Below are positions 43,076 to 51,804 of a DNA stretch of 64,000 bases, piece after piece. Source of the stretch: G965203045 sp965203045. Its GTDB lineage: Bacteria; Pseudomonadota; Gammaproteobacteria; PS1; Pseudothioglobaceae. The notes under the pieces were generated by a model that searched no databases, was not told where the DNA came from, and saw nothing but the letters and a program-made list of their open reading frames with translations. The translations under genes were made by a program, and so were the position numbers. Position 1 is the stretch's first letter. Every line of letters starts with the position of its first letter. The stretch is taken from positions 186,001 through 250,000 of the forward strand of contig OZ241850.1 of NCBI GenBank assembly GCA_965203045.1, in the 5' to 3' direction.

Positions 43076-44417
43076 ATGCACAGACTAATTTTACCATTGG
43101 CTATGCTATTGCTGCTGGGTTGTGGTAGCAGTAGTCAGAATAACGGCGGTGCATTTTCAGATGCATCGGGCGGGACTGGTGTGTTTTTAGACTCTCCAGT
43201 TGCTGGGGTGCAGTATCAGGTTTTTGATGATTTTGGCAGCAGCGAGATTAGGGTTACCAATAGCGCTGGATATTTTAGTTATGACGATGACGTTTTTGCT
43301 ATTGATTTTTTCTTAGGTAGAGATCCAGTCGGCAGGATTAACTTAGGCTCCAGCACTATCAAACCAACTATTACTTTACTAGACTTATTGCCTGAGGGTG
43401 AGACACGCGCTATTGACCACCCTAGAATTGTTGCAATGGCACAATTACTACAATCACTAGATGATGATGGTGATATTACTGATACTATTAACATTAGTAG
43501 TGAGACTTTAGCCAAAATTGATGCAATAAGTATGAACAACGCTGACACCTTGTTAGATTTAGATAATGACCCAGCCACTAAACTAGCAAATGTGTTACAA
43601 GATATTATGGGTGATGATGCTAATTTAATTCCCACTGATTCCGCCCAACAACATTTCAAAGAAACACTAACAAATATCGCAGATGATATACCGCCTTTAT
43701 CTCCGCGCTCACTTGTATTTTGATACTAATGGTGATTTGTGTTTTTACCCCGATTATCCGCTTGTATCAACTATTGGGCAAAGTAATGTTGGTGTTGGTA
43801 TCAACAGCGCACATACTATTTACTATCCACTAGATGAATTTAATGCCTATATTAGCGATGATAGTAGTTTAAATGCTGATAATTACCAAACCCTAGCAAC
43901 TAAATACCCTTTATCAAATTCGCATTGTATTAGTGGTTTTGTTGCTGGTGGCAATTATTATGGTTTATTAGAGGTGGTGAATGCTTATGGTAGTGCTATT
44001 AGTGATATTTATAGCGCAAGGGCAACACCGGCTATTAGCATAAAACAGCAGCAGCGAAAAGACTCAAAGTATCAAGAGGTATTAGAATACGGAGGCATTG
44101 AATATAGAGGTAATATATCTTTTTCTACTATAGTTAATATTAATGCAAATAGTTTATTATCATCTCACTCAGGGATATCGACGGCAAATACCAACACAAA
44201 AGCTAAAGCAAGAAGCGCACAAAGCGCGCTAATACAGCAATTGGAAAACTTAGCTAATAGCGATATTACAACCAATAGTTATAAATATGATATCGTAGGT
44301 AGGTCTCGTTCTAGACCATGGATGGGACTTACAGTCAATAAAAATACTTTAAATTTTTTAAAAGATTCCCCCTTAGTTACTAGTATTGAAGAAAATCTGA
44401 TAAGCGGTCATCATTAA
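43076..44417 (+). pseudogene. tandem-family lipoprotein, copy 3, broken by an 8 bp deletion
   Basis: Begins MHRLILPLAMLLLLGCGSSS with lipobox LLGC. It runs in frame to PPLSPRSL, where 8 bases (TTATTGGG in copy 4) are missing near 43712. The frame stops at 43723. A second frame resumes YFDTNGDLCFYPDYP and continues, ending in the I9-like module (RPWMGLTVNKNTLNFL, SPLVTSIEENL) at 44417. Upstream there is a TACAAT (43063-43068) but no -35, since the duplicated leader is truncated. Both promoter and frame are damaged: a dead copy. Confidence 0.85.
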
Positions 44418-44527
44418 TATTACTACTATTTATGTAAAGAATAATATGACCATTATGACTACAGTCCATAATTTTCTAAATTATAAAGATAAATGATTTT
44501 GTTATTGATAACAGGCATTGCTAATGC
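44418..44527 (+). repeat. duplicated intergenic block, copy A
   Basis: About 110 bp, nearly identical to 46501-46610: TATTACTACTATTTATGTAA, then TGACCATTATGACTACAGTC and ATAACAGGCATTGCTAATGC, leading into TTGACA. It joins the I9-like module end to the next promoter and marks tandem duplication units. Confidence 0.8.
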
Positions 44528-44556
44528 TTGACATTTATTTTTAAGTTTATTACAAT
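44528..44556 (+). promoter_or_regulatory. promoter of lipoprotein copy 4
   Basis: TTGACA (44528-44533), 17 bp, TACAAT (44551-44556), ATG at 44565: leaderless by spacing. Confidence 0.8.
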
Positions 44557-44564
44557 GGGTAACT

Positions 44565-46019
44565 ATGAACAAGCTACTTTTACTATCAGCTGTGCTATTG
44601 CTGCTGGGTTGTGGTGGCAGTAGTGAGAATGACGGCGGTGCATTTCCAAGTGCATCGGGCGGGACTGGTGTGTTTTTAGACTCTCCAGTTGCTGGAGTGC
44701 AGTATCGAGTTTTTTTCAATGATGGTAATGTTGGTGATATTAAAGTTACCGATAGCAATGGACGTTTTAGTTATGAGGGTGATACCTTTGCTATTAGTTT
44801 CTTTTTAGGCAGAGACCCAGTCGGCAGGATTAACTTAGGCTCCAGCACTATCAAACCAACTATTACTTTATTAGACTTATTGCCCGAGGGTGAGACACGC
44901 GCTATTGACCACCCTAGAATTGTTGCAATGGCACAATTACTACAATCACTAGATGATGATGGGAATATTACTGATACTATTAACATTAGTAGTGAGACTT
45001 TAGCCAAAATTGATGCAATGAGTATGGACAGCGCTGACACCTTGTTAGATTTAGATAATGACCCAGCTACTAAACTAGCAAATGTGTTACAAGATATTGT
45101 GGGTGATGATGCTAATTTAATTCCCGCTGATTCTGCCCAACAACATTTCAGAGAAACACTAACAAATATTGCAGATGATATACCGCCTTTATCTCCGCGT
45201 TCATTATTGGGCTTGTATTTTGATACTAATGGTAATTTGTGTTTTTATCCCGATTATCCGCTTGTATCAACTATTGGGCAAAATAATGTTGGTGTTGGTA
45301 TCAACAGCACACATACTATTTACTATCCACTAGATGAATTTAATGCCTATATTAGCGATGATAGTAGTTTAAATGCTGATAATTACCAAGCCCTAGCAAC
45401 TAAATACCCTTTATCAAATTCGCATTGTATTAGTGGTTTTGTTGCTGGTGGTAGTTATTATGGTTTATTAGAGGTGGTGAATGCTTATGGTAGTGCTGTT
45501 AGTGATATTTATAGCGCAAGGGCAACGCCGGCTATTAGTATAAAACAGCAGCAGCGAAAAGACTCAAATTATCAAGAGGTATTGGAATACGGAGTCGTCA
45601 TTGAATATAAAGACGATACATATTTTCTTATGATAATCAATATTGGTACGCGTAATTTATTATTTGGTTTAAATACACCAACTATTGAGGCAAGAACCGC
45701 TCAAAATATACTAATCCAACAATTAGAAAACTTAGCCAATAGCGATGTTACAACTAATGGTTTTAAATATCAAGTGACAGACAGGTCCCACTACAGACCA
45801 TGGATAGGGGTTACAATAAATAGAAATGGTTTAGATTTTATAAAGGAATCTCCCCTAATTATTAGTATTCAAGAAAATACTCCGGTCGGTATTAACCCAA
45901 TCCCCGTCCCCTGTGTTGTAGATGGGGAAGAAATTTCTCCTTGTATCATTCGACCTATTACTACCACTACTGTTGAAAAAGCTACTGCTACTAAAAGAGG
46001 TGCTTATGATAGCAAATGA
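44565..46019 (+). CDS. tandem-family lipoprotein, copy 4 (chimeric, I9-like C-terminus)
   Basis: 484 residues, intact. Residues 1-~105 equal copies 1/2 (RVFFNDGNVGDIKVTD), whereas from LLPEGETRAIDHPRIVAMAQ on the sequence follows copy 3, so it is a recombinant. The middle (~215-330) has YFDTNGNLCFYPDYP, a Cys pair and beta structure. ~340-450 contains YQEVLEYGVVIEYK, QQLENLANSDVTTNGFKY and RPWIGVTINRNGLDFIKESP with ISIQEN. Helix, then P-x-(L/I)G-V-x-(I/V), then L-x-x-S-P-x-(V/I)-x-x-I-x-E is the pattern of subtilisin propeptides (inhibitor I9). Likely an outer-membrane lipoprotein. Confidence 0.8.
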   Translation: MNKLLLLSAVLLLLGCGGSSENDGGAFPSASGGTGVFLDSPVAGVQYRVFFNDGNVGDIKVTDSNGRFSYEGDTFAISFFLGRDPVGRINLGSSTIKPTITLLDLLPEGETRAIDHPRIVAMAQLLQSLDDDGNITDTINISSETLAKIDAMSMDSADTLLDLDNDPATKLANVLQDIVGDDANLIPADSAQQHFRETLTNIADDIPPLSPRSLLGLYFDTNGNLCFYPDYPLVSTIGQNNVGVGINSTHTIYYPLDEFNAYISDDSSLNADNYQALATKYPLSNSHCISGFVAGGSYYGLLEVVNAYGSAVSDIYSARATPAISIKQQQRKDSNYQEVLEYGVVIEYKDDTYFLMIINIGTRNLLFGLNTPTIEARTAQNILIQQLENLANSDVTTNGFKYQVTDRSHYRPWIGVTINRNGLDFIKESPLIISIQENTPVGINPIPVPCVVDGEEISPCIIRPITTTTVEKATATKRGAYDSK

Positions 46020-46060
46020 ATTAACTATGTTCTTAACTTAATCTAAAAATGAGGATGTAA

Positions 46061-46500
46061 TGAAAAGTGTAACAGCGTTTTTATTTTTACTAGTATTAAC
46101 ACTAAGTTCAACGTATGCTATTACGGTAGAGCAACAGGAATGAAAAGACCTAGTCTATCAGCAAATACTGGAAAGAGGAGGTTATGTGGTTAAAAACGAT
46201 GTATATTTTTCTGTTATGATTGATATTGATACTAATAATTTGTCGTCTCCATCAGGGTTATCAGTAGCAAATACCAACACAAAAGCTAAAGCAAGAAGCG
46301 CACAAAGCGCGCTAATACAGCAATTGGAAAACTTAGCTAATAGCGATATTACAACCAATAGTTATAAATATGATATCGTAGGTAGGTCTCGTTCTAGACC
46401 ATGGATGGGACTTACAGTCAATAAAAATACTTTAGATTTTTTAAAAGATTCCCCCTTAGTTACTAGTATTGAAGAAAATCTGATAAGCGGTCATCATTAA
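46061..46500 (+). pseudogene. exported single-domain I9-like protein with an in-frame stop
   Basis: ATG at 46061 begins a signal peptide (KSVTAFLFLLVLTLSSTYA), then ITVEQQE and a TGA (46142-46144). The same frame continues KDLVYQQILERGGYVVK and the complete I9-like module (ARSAQSALIQQLENLANSD; RPWMGLTVNKNTLDFL) to 46500. One base change restores a ~145-residue secreted inhibitor-like protein. A downstream ATG at 46186 (104 residues) would lack the signal. Its last ~230 bp are almost identical to copy 3. Confidence 0.75.
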
Positions 46501-46610
46501 TATTACTACTATTTATGTAAAGAGTAATATGACCATTATGACTACAGTCCATAATTTTCTAAATTATAAAGATAAATAATTTTGTTATTAATAACAGGCA
46601 TTGCTAATGC
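46501..46610 (+). repeat. duplicated intergenic block, copy B
   Basis: Near-identical to 44418-44527; precedes the promoter of the 1205-residue lipoprotein. Confidence 0.8.
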
Positions 46611-46639
46611 TTGACATTTATTTTTAAGTTTACTACAAT
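46611..46639 (+). promoter_or_regulatory. promoter of the large propeller lipoprotein
   Basis: TTGACA (46611-46616), 17 bp, TACAAT (46634-46639), ATG at 46646, only 6 bp after the -10. The start codon must be at the very 5' end of the mRNA. Confidence 0.82.
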
Positions 46640-46645
46640 AAAGTC

Positions 46646-49600
46646 ATGCACAAATTACTTTTACTATCAGCTGTGCTATTGTTGCTAGGTTGCGATGGTA
46701 GTAGCCAGAATAACAGTGGTACATTTTCAGATGCATCAAGCGGAAACGCCTTATCCCTAGCAGTATCAGTTGGTACTGGTAGTTTTGTTAGTAGTGATGT
46801 AGACGGTATTGCTTGTGGCAATGATTGTAATGCCATTTATCCTGATGACACCACTATTTGGGTATTAGCATACACTATTGATAAGTATCCAAAAATCTTA
46901 GCTTATAATCTGCATACAATGTTAAGAGATGAGTCTAAGGAATTTGAGCTGCATTCTGATAATGGATTTGCACAAAGTCTTTATAGTGATGGGACAACAT
47001 TTTGGGTAGTTGATTTTATGCTGGATAAATTTTTTGCGTATGATATTGCAACAGATGAGAGAGATGAAGCAAAAGAATTTGACCTCCATCCAGATAATAC
47101 TAGTCCAGCAGGGGCTTGGAGTGATGGTACTACCATTTGGGTATCTGATATTACTGATAAGGAATTCTACGCATATAATCTCAGTGATGGGACAAGAGAC
47201 ACTTCAAAAGAATTTGATTTTCACCCATCTAATCGTATACTAAGAGGTCTTTGGAGTGACGGTGCTACAATGTGGACAGGCGATAGTCATGTAAATGCGA
47301 TTTTTGCTTATAATATCGCACTAGGTCCTACTTTTGGTCAAAGAGATGAATCCAAAGGATTTGATTTAAGCCATCCTGATAAATTTCCATTAGCCATTTG
47401 GAGTAATGGTGCTACTATGTGGATGGGTAATTTAAACTCAAATAGACTTTTTGCTTATCATCTTAATAGACGAGATGAATCACAAGAATTTAACTTACCA
47501 TTATCCTATATTAATCCAACAGGGCTATGGAGTGATGGCACTACTATTTGGGTATTAACAGGTATGATGGGCAACCATCCAGAAATCTTAGCTTATAACC
47601 TAGATACAATGATAAGAGATGAGTCCCAAGAATTTGAGCTGCATCCTGCTAATAAATTTCCACAAGGTCTTTCTAGTGATGGAACAACACTTTGGGTAAT
47701 TGATTTTATGCTAAATAAATTTTTTGCCTACAATCTAAATACAAAAGCAAGAGATGAGGCAAAAGAATTTAGCCTTCATGCTCTTAACAATGATGGCGCA
47801 GCAGGGACTTGGAGCGATGGCACTACTATTTGGGTAAGTGATATAAATGCAAAAAAACTCTTTGCCTATACTCTTACAACAGGTAATAGAGATGAGACAA
47901 AAGAATTTAACCTCCATGCCTCTAATGTCATACCAAGAGGGCTTTGGAGTGATGGCACAACTATGTATGTAGGAGATAGTGTATTAAATAAAATATTCGC
48001 TTATAATTTAGCCACAGGCGATAGAGATGAGATAAAAGAATTTAGTTTAAATCATCACAATAATTTCCCATTAGGCATTTGGAGTGATGGTAATACTATA
48101 TGGATGGGTAATATAGACTCAAACAGACTTTTTGCTTATCATCTTCATGGGCGAGACGAAGCACAAGAATTTGATTTACCAGCATCTTATACTAATCCAG
48201 TGGGTCTTTGGGGCGAGAGCCCTATCATCACCCTAACAGTAAGCACTACTAGTGGTTTATTTACTCACTGGTCTGGTGATTGTGCTGGAACTGATAATAC
48301 AGTTGCCGTAGTTATAGATAAAAATAAGTTTTGCGCGGCAAATACTATTAACTTTGACCCAACTACCACTACTATTAGCGGCCACACTGTCCTAGAAACT
48401 GACGAACAACTAAAAATAATAGTAAATGGCAATAGTATAAATGTCACCCCAGATACTTATGGTAATTGGTTTTATGTAGCAAGCACTACTAATTATGGGG
48501 AGGTTAGTTTAGAGGTAATTGCTAGTGATGGTAGTATTAAAAATAGTTATGAGGTTTATACTGATACTACTGCAGGTGCTTTTAGTTTTGCAGCCAAAAC
48601 TTACAGAGCGCTTAATAGTCAAATAATATCAAATGCCATAACCATTGCTAGTTTATACAGTGATACATCTATTGTTGCTGATGGGAACAGCGAATATAGT
48701 GTTAATAACGGTGGTTGGGATAGTATTGGAGTGATTGCTAATAATGATGTAGTCAGGACGCGCCATACATCTAGTCAAGCGGGTGCTGCAACCACAACAA
48801 CTGAATTAATTATTGGGGGTATATCAGGATTTTTTAGTTCTGTTACCAGACCAGACTGCCCAGCAAGTGTTACCGAGATTGCTTGTCAAGTGGGATTACA
48901 CCAAATTAGTGCTTATAACACCAACGGTAATAGCAGAGATATTGAAATAGTTGCTAATATGGCTTTTGTTGCTAATCGCGATAATGGTATAGAAATTATA
49001 GATATTAGTAATCCAACAAGTCCAAGTTTTGTAGGTAGTATTGATACTAATTTAGCCGTAGATGTTGAGGTAATTGATAATATAGTCTATGTTGCAGATG
49101 GTGATAGCGGAATACAAATCATAGATATTACCAATCCTGCAAATCCAACAAATATCGGCAATTATACTAGCCAAGGTTTTGCCCATGGTATTGAGATTAG
49201 CGGGCAAAATGCATTTATAGCAAACTTGAAGGGTGGTTTAGAAATCATAGATATTAGCAATAAAGCAAATCCAAGTTATATTAGCAGTTACACCTCTAAT
49301 ATTACTGCTATGGATGTTAAGGTTATTGGCGATTTTGCCTATATTGCTAACCGCTATAACGGAGTGCAAATACTAGATATAAGAGATCCAGTAAACCCAA
49401 TACTTGCTGGTAATATTGATGTCGGCGACCGCGCTATAGATATTGAGGTAATTGGCAATTATGCCTATGTTGTTAGTCGTCTTGGCGGGTTAAATATTAT
49501 AGATATTAGTGACAAAGCAAACCCAAACATAGTCAGCAATTATCTTGCAAGCGATGCTTTTGATGTAGAAGTTATCGGCGATATTGCCTATATTGCAGAT

Positions 49601-50263
49601 AGTGCTAACGGACTATATGTTATTAATATCTCAAGCCCAACCGCCCCAAGCTTAATTGGTAATATTAATACTAATGGCAACCCTAGAGATACTGAAATTA
49701 TAGGGCAGACAGCATTTATTGCAGATTTTGGCGGAGGTTTAAAAGTTATAGACATCAGCAACCCAGTTTATAGAAATATTGCCGATAAAACAGAGATTAT
49801 AAGCAGTTATTATAACAATGCATCATCTCTAGCAGTATCAGTTGGTACTGGTAGTTTTGTTAGCAGTGATATATATGGTATTGCTTGTGGTAATGATTGT
49901 AATGCGATTTATCCTAAAAGCACCACCATTACTCTAACAGCAAGCACTACTAGTGGTGAGTTTACTCATTGGTCTGGTGATTGTTCTGGCACAGATGAAT
50001 CATTTACTTTTGCCTTAGATAACAACCAATTTTGCGCAGCAAACACCATTAACTTTGACCCAACTACCACTATCACTGGTCACACTGTCTTAGCAACTAA
50101 CGAACAACTAAGAATAATAATAGATGGTAGTATCATAAATATTACCCCAGATGCTTATGGTAATTGGTCTTACACGGCAAGTGCTATTGGCTATAGAGAA
50201 CTTAAATTAGAAATTATCACAGATACAGACAGTCTTAAAAAACAGTTGTGTGTTTTATGTTGA
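46646..50263 (+). CDS. large beta-propeller lipoprotein with nested domain insertion
   Basis: 1205 residues. Lipobox LLGC (Cys 16), then a module SVGTGSFVSSDVDGIACGND (~38-57) that breaks off at IYPDDTT. Next ~460 residues of ~45-residue repeats (WSDGTTIWVSD, FAYNL, RDExKEFxLH), a propeller-like surface repeat. The first module then resumes at ~532 (LTVSTTSGLFTHWSGDC, FCAANTINFDP). ~755-1060 hold LVIVD-type repeats (IEIIDISNPTSPSFVGSI and relatives), a second propeller. The Cys-rich module then recurs uninterrupted (GTGSFVSSDIYGIACGND... FTHWSGDC). At 50236-50241 an A6 tract shifts the frame: the other frame continues SLKNSCVFYVDIIKLKQ to 50285. Probably an adhesin-like surface protein. Confidence 0.8.
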   Translation: MHKLLLLSAVLLLLGCDGSSQNNSGTFSDASSGNALSLAVSVGTGSFVSSDVDGIACGNDCNAIYPDDTTIWVLAYTIDKYPKILAYNLHTMLRDESKEFELHSDNGFAQSLYSDGTTFWVVDFMLDKFFAYDIATDERDEAKEFDLHPDNTSPAGAWSDGTTIWVSDITDKEFYAYNLSDGTRDTSKEFDFHPSNRILRGLWSDGATMWTGDSHVNAIFAYNIALGPTFGQRDESKGFDLSHPDKFPLAIWSNGATMWMGNLNSNRLFAYHLNRRDESQEFNLPLSYINPTGLWSDGTTIWVLTGMMGNHPEILAYNLDTMIRDESQEFELHPANKFPQGLSSDGTTLWVIDFMLNKFFAYNLNTKARDEAKEFSLHALNNDGAAGTWSDGTTIWVSDINAKKLFAYTLTTGNRDETKEFNLHASNVIPRGLWSDGTTMYVGDSVLNKIFAYNLATGDRDEIKEFSLNHHNNFPLGIWSDGNTIWMGNIDSNRLFAYHLHGRDEAQEFDLPASYTNPVGLWGESPIITLTVSTTSGLFTHWSGDCAGTDNTVAVVIDKNKFCAANTINFDPTTTTISGHTVLETDEQLKIIVNGNSINVTPDTYGNWFYVASTTNYGEVSLEVIASDGSIKNSYEVYTDTTAGAFSFAAKTYRALNSQIISNAITIASLYSDTSIVADGNSEYSVNNGGWDSIGVIANNDVVRTRHTSSQAGAATTTTELIIGGISGFFSSVTRPDCPASVTEIACQVGLHQISAYNTNGNSRDIEIVANMAFVANRDNGIEIIDISNPTSPSFVGSIDTNLAVDVEVIDNIVYVADGDSGIQIIDITNPANPTNIGNYTSQGFAHGIEISGQNAFIANLKGGLEIIDISNKANPSYISSYTSNITAMDVKVIGDFAYIANRYNGVQILDIRDPVNPILAGNIDVGDRAIDIEVIGNYAYVVSRLGGLNIIDISDKANPNIVSNYLASDAFDVEVIGDIAYIADSANGLYVINISSPTAPSLIGNINTNGNPRDTEIIGQTAFIADFGGGLKVIDISNPVYRNIADKTEIISSYYNNASSLAVSVGTGSFVSSDIYGIACGNDCNAIYPKSTTITLTASTTSGEFTHWSGDCSGTDESFTFALDNNQFCAANTINFDPTTTITGHTVLATNEQLRIIIDGSIINITPDAYGNWSYTASAIGYRELKLEIITDTDSLKKQLCVLC

Positions 50264-50330
50264 TATTATTAAATTAAAGCAATAAAAACTAAAATCAAAG
50301 GCAAAACTTGCCAAATATAAACGGTAGAAA

Positions 50331-50579
50331 TTAGAAAATTAAAGCGCCAACAATAAACCAATTATAAATACCTAAAACATCAATTACAATAAAAACAGTA
50401 TTTAGTAACATCAGCGGATAGTCTTTGTTTTTATAGCCTTGAATAAGCCAACTTAGAGCTGAGACTAAAAAGAAAATAAAACCAAAACGAGAATATTCAA
50501 TAGAATTTAACGCCACTAAAACACCACCGATGATACCAGTTAAAGCGCCAAGCCAGCCAAAGGTTAAAAACTTAGCCAT
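50331..50579 (-). CDS. small three-helix membrane protein
   Basis: 82 residues. Hydrophobic segments at ~5-25, ~29-45 and ~58-82 with a basic YKNKDYP loop. It resembles small uncharacterised membrane proteins of the nicotinamide-transporter or SemiSWEET size class, without their signature motifs. Its start overlaps the end of the OsmC-like gene by 8 bp, so it is coupled with it. Confidence 0.65.
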   Translation of the reverse strand: MAKFLTFGWLGALTGIIGGVLVALNSIEYSRFGFIFFLVSALSWLIQGYKNKDYPLMLLNTVFIVIDVLGIYNWFIVGALIF

Positions 50580-50988
50580 TAATGATTTTAAAATTATGGC
50601 TGATGATGGCAGTTTTATTTAACATCATTGCCGCCGAACAATACTTATTAGCTGATAAATCAATAGATTTTTGTACCTTTTGCGCTGATAAATTGGTGCC
50701 TTTTAAGCTAAAAAATAAATCAATATTGGTAAAAACTTTAGGATGAGAACTTGCGCGTTTAGCGTTAATACTAATACTGCAATTGCTAAGATTTTGCTTC
50801 ATTTTAGCCAAAATACTCACTACATCTACCAAAATACAACCCCCCAAACCTACCAATAACATCTCCATTGGTCGCGCACCTCTATTTTGCCCGCCAAGCT
50901 CTTTAGGGCCATCAAGATTAATGCTATGTCCGCTAGTAGTAGTTGCTTGCATTGCCATCGCATCAATCCAATTAATATTAACTTCCAT
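50572..50988 (-). CDS. OsmC family protein (YhfA-like)
   Basis: 138 residues. OsmC fold with the two redox cysteines: LLVGLGGCILVDVVSIL (Cys ~51) and SANKYCSAAMMLNK (Cys ~117). RGARPMEMLLVGLGGC is the family signature of the YhfA branch. Such proteins are thought to reduce organic hydroperoxides, but YhfA-type function is not settled. It overlaps trpC by 11 bp and the next gene by 8 bp: a three-gene minus-strand operon trpC-osmC-membrane protein. Confidence 0.88.
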   Translation of the reverse strand: MEVNINWIDAMAMQATTTSGHSINLDGPKELGGQNRGARPMEMLLVGLGGCILVDVVSILAKMKQNLSNCSISINAKRASSHPKVFTNIDLFFSLKGTNLSAQKVQKSIDLSANKYCSAAMMLNKTAIISHNFKIING

Positions 50989-51781
50989 TTAACCCTCCTA
51001 TTAGATTTTTAAGCGCGCTACTAACATCACTCTGCCCCATTAGCGCTTCGCCTACTAAAAAACCGCCCACGCCATACTGTTGCAATAATTTAATATCATC
51101 ATTGGTAAAAATAGCGCTTTCACTAATTACATACACACCTTTTGGCACCAGTGGTAATAAGTCAATAGTGGTTTGCAGGCTAGTTTTAAAAGTTTTTAAA
51201 TTACGATTATTGATGCCGATAATGGGTAGATCTAGTTTTAGCGCTCTTTGCAACTCTAATTTATTATGCACCTCTACTAAAACCGCCATACCCAAAGACT
51301 TCGCCAATTCTGACAAGCTTGTAAGTAAATCATCGCTACTAAAAGCAGCAACAATAAGCAAAACACAATCTGCGCCTAGCAAGTAAGATTGATAAATTTG
51401 ATACTCATCAATAATAAAATCCTTTCTTAACACTGGTAAATTACAAGCATTTTTAGCTTGTAGTAAATCTTTATCATTACCTCTAAAATAAGTGTTATCA
51501 GTAAGCACCGAAAGACAACTAGCCCCGCCTATTTGGTATGATTTTGCAAGCGCTTTTGGATTAAAATCCTCTCTAATTAAACCCCTAGATGGTGACGCTT
51601 TTTTAATCTCGGCAATAACTGCTGGTTTGCGCTTATTAATATTAGTTAATAAGGCTTGATTAAAATCCCTGATGGTTTGAGAATTATCAAGCCTTACTGT
51701 CAATGCTTTAAGACTTAATTGTTGCTTTGCTCGGGCTATTTCTTGACGTTTAGTCACTAAAATTCTATCCAGCATATTCAT
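50978..51781 (-). CDS. trpC: indole-3-glycerol phosphate synthase
   Basis: 267 residues from the ATG at 51781; an in-frame TTG at 51787 is also open. TIM-barrel enzyme of tryptophan synthesis that closes the indole ring. Signatures: AEIKKASPSRGLIREDF (catalytic Lys, ~55-71), LSVLTDNTYFRG, LPVLRKDFIIDEYQI, LVEVHNKLEL, GINNRNLKTF and VISESAI. Not fused to trpF. Divergent to kdsA with 23 bp between starts. Confidence 0.95.
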   Translation of the reverse strand: MNMLDRILVTKRQEIARAKQQLSLKALTVRLDNSQTIRDFNQALLTNINKRKPAVIAEIKKASPSRGLIREDFNPKALAKSYQIGGASCLSVLTDNTYFRGNDKDLLQAKNACNLPVLRKDFIIDEYQIYQSYLLGADCVLLIVAAFSSDDLLTSLSELAKSLGMAVLVEVHNKLELQRALKLDLPIIGINNRNLKTFKTSLQTTIDLLPLVPKGVYVISESAIFTNDDIKLLQQYGVGGFLVGEALMGQSDVSSALKNLIGGLNGS

Positions 51782-51792
51782 AGCCAATATTA

Positions 51793-51798
51793 TATAAT
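51793..51798 (+). promoter_or_regulatory. candidate -10 of kdsA
   Basis: TATAAT lies 6 bp before the kdsA ATG, in the very short trpC/kdsA divergent space; no good -35 is visible. If used, kdsA mRNA would also be leaderless. Confidence 0.35.
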
Positions 51799-51804
51799 GT
51801 ATGA

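Noticed and set aside
46142..46144. In-frame TGA as selenocysteine in the I9-like small protein
   Set aside because: No SECIS-like hairpin directly after the TGA, no redox motif around it, and no selenocysteine genes in the window; a simple nonsense change is more likely.
51788..51804. A riboswitch or attenuator between trpC and kdsA
   Set aside because: Only 17-23 bp separate the start codons, too little for a leader peptide or aptamer.
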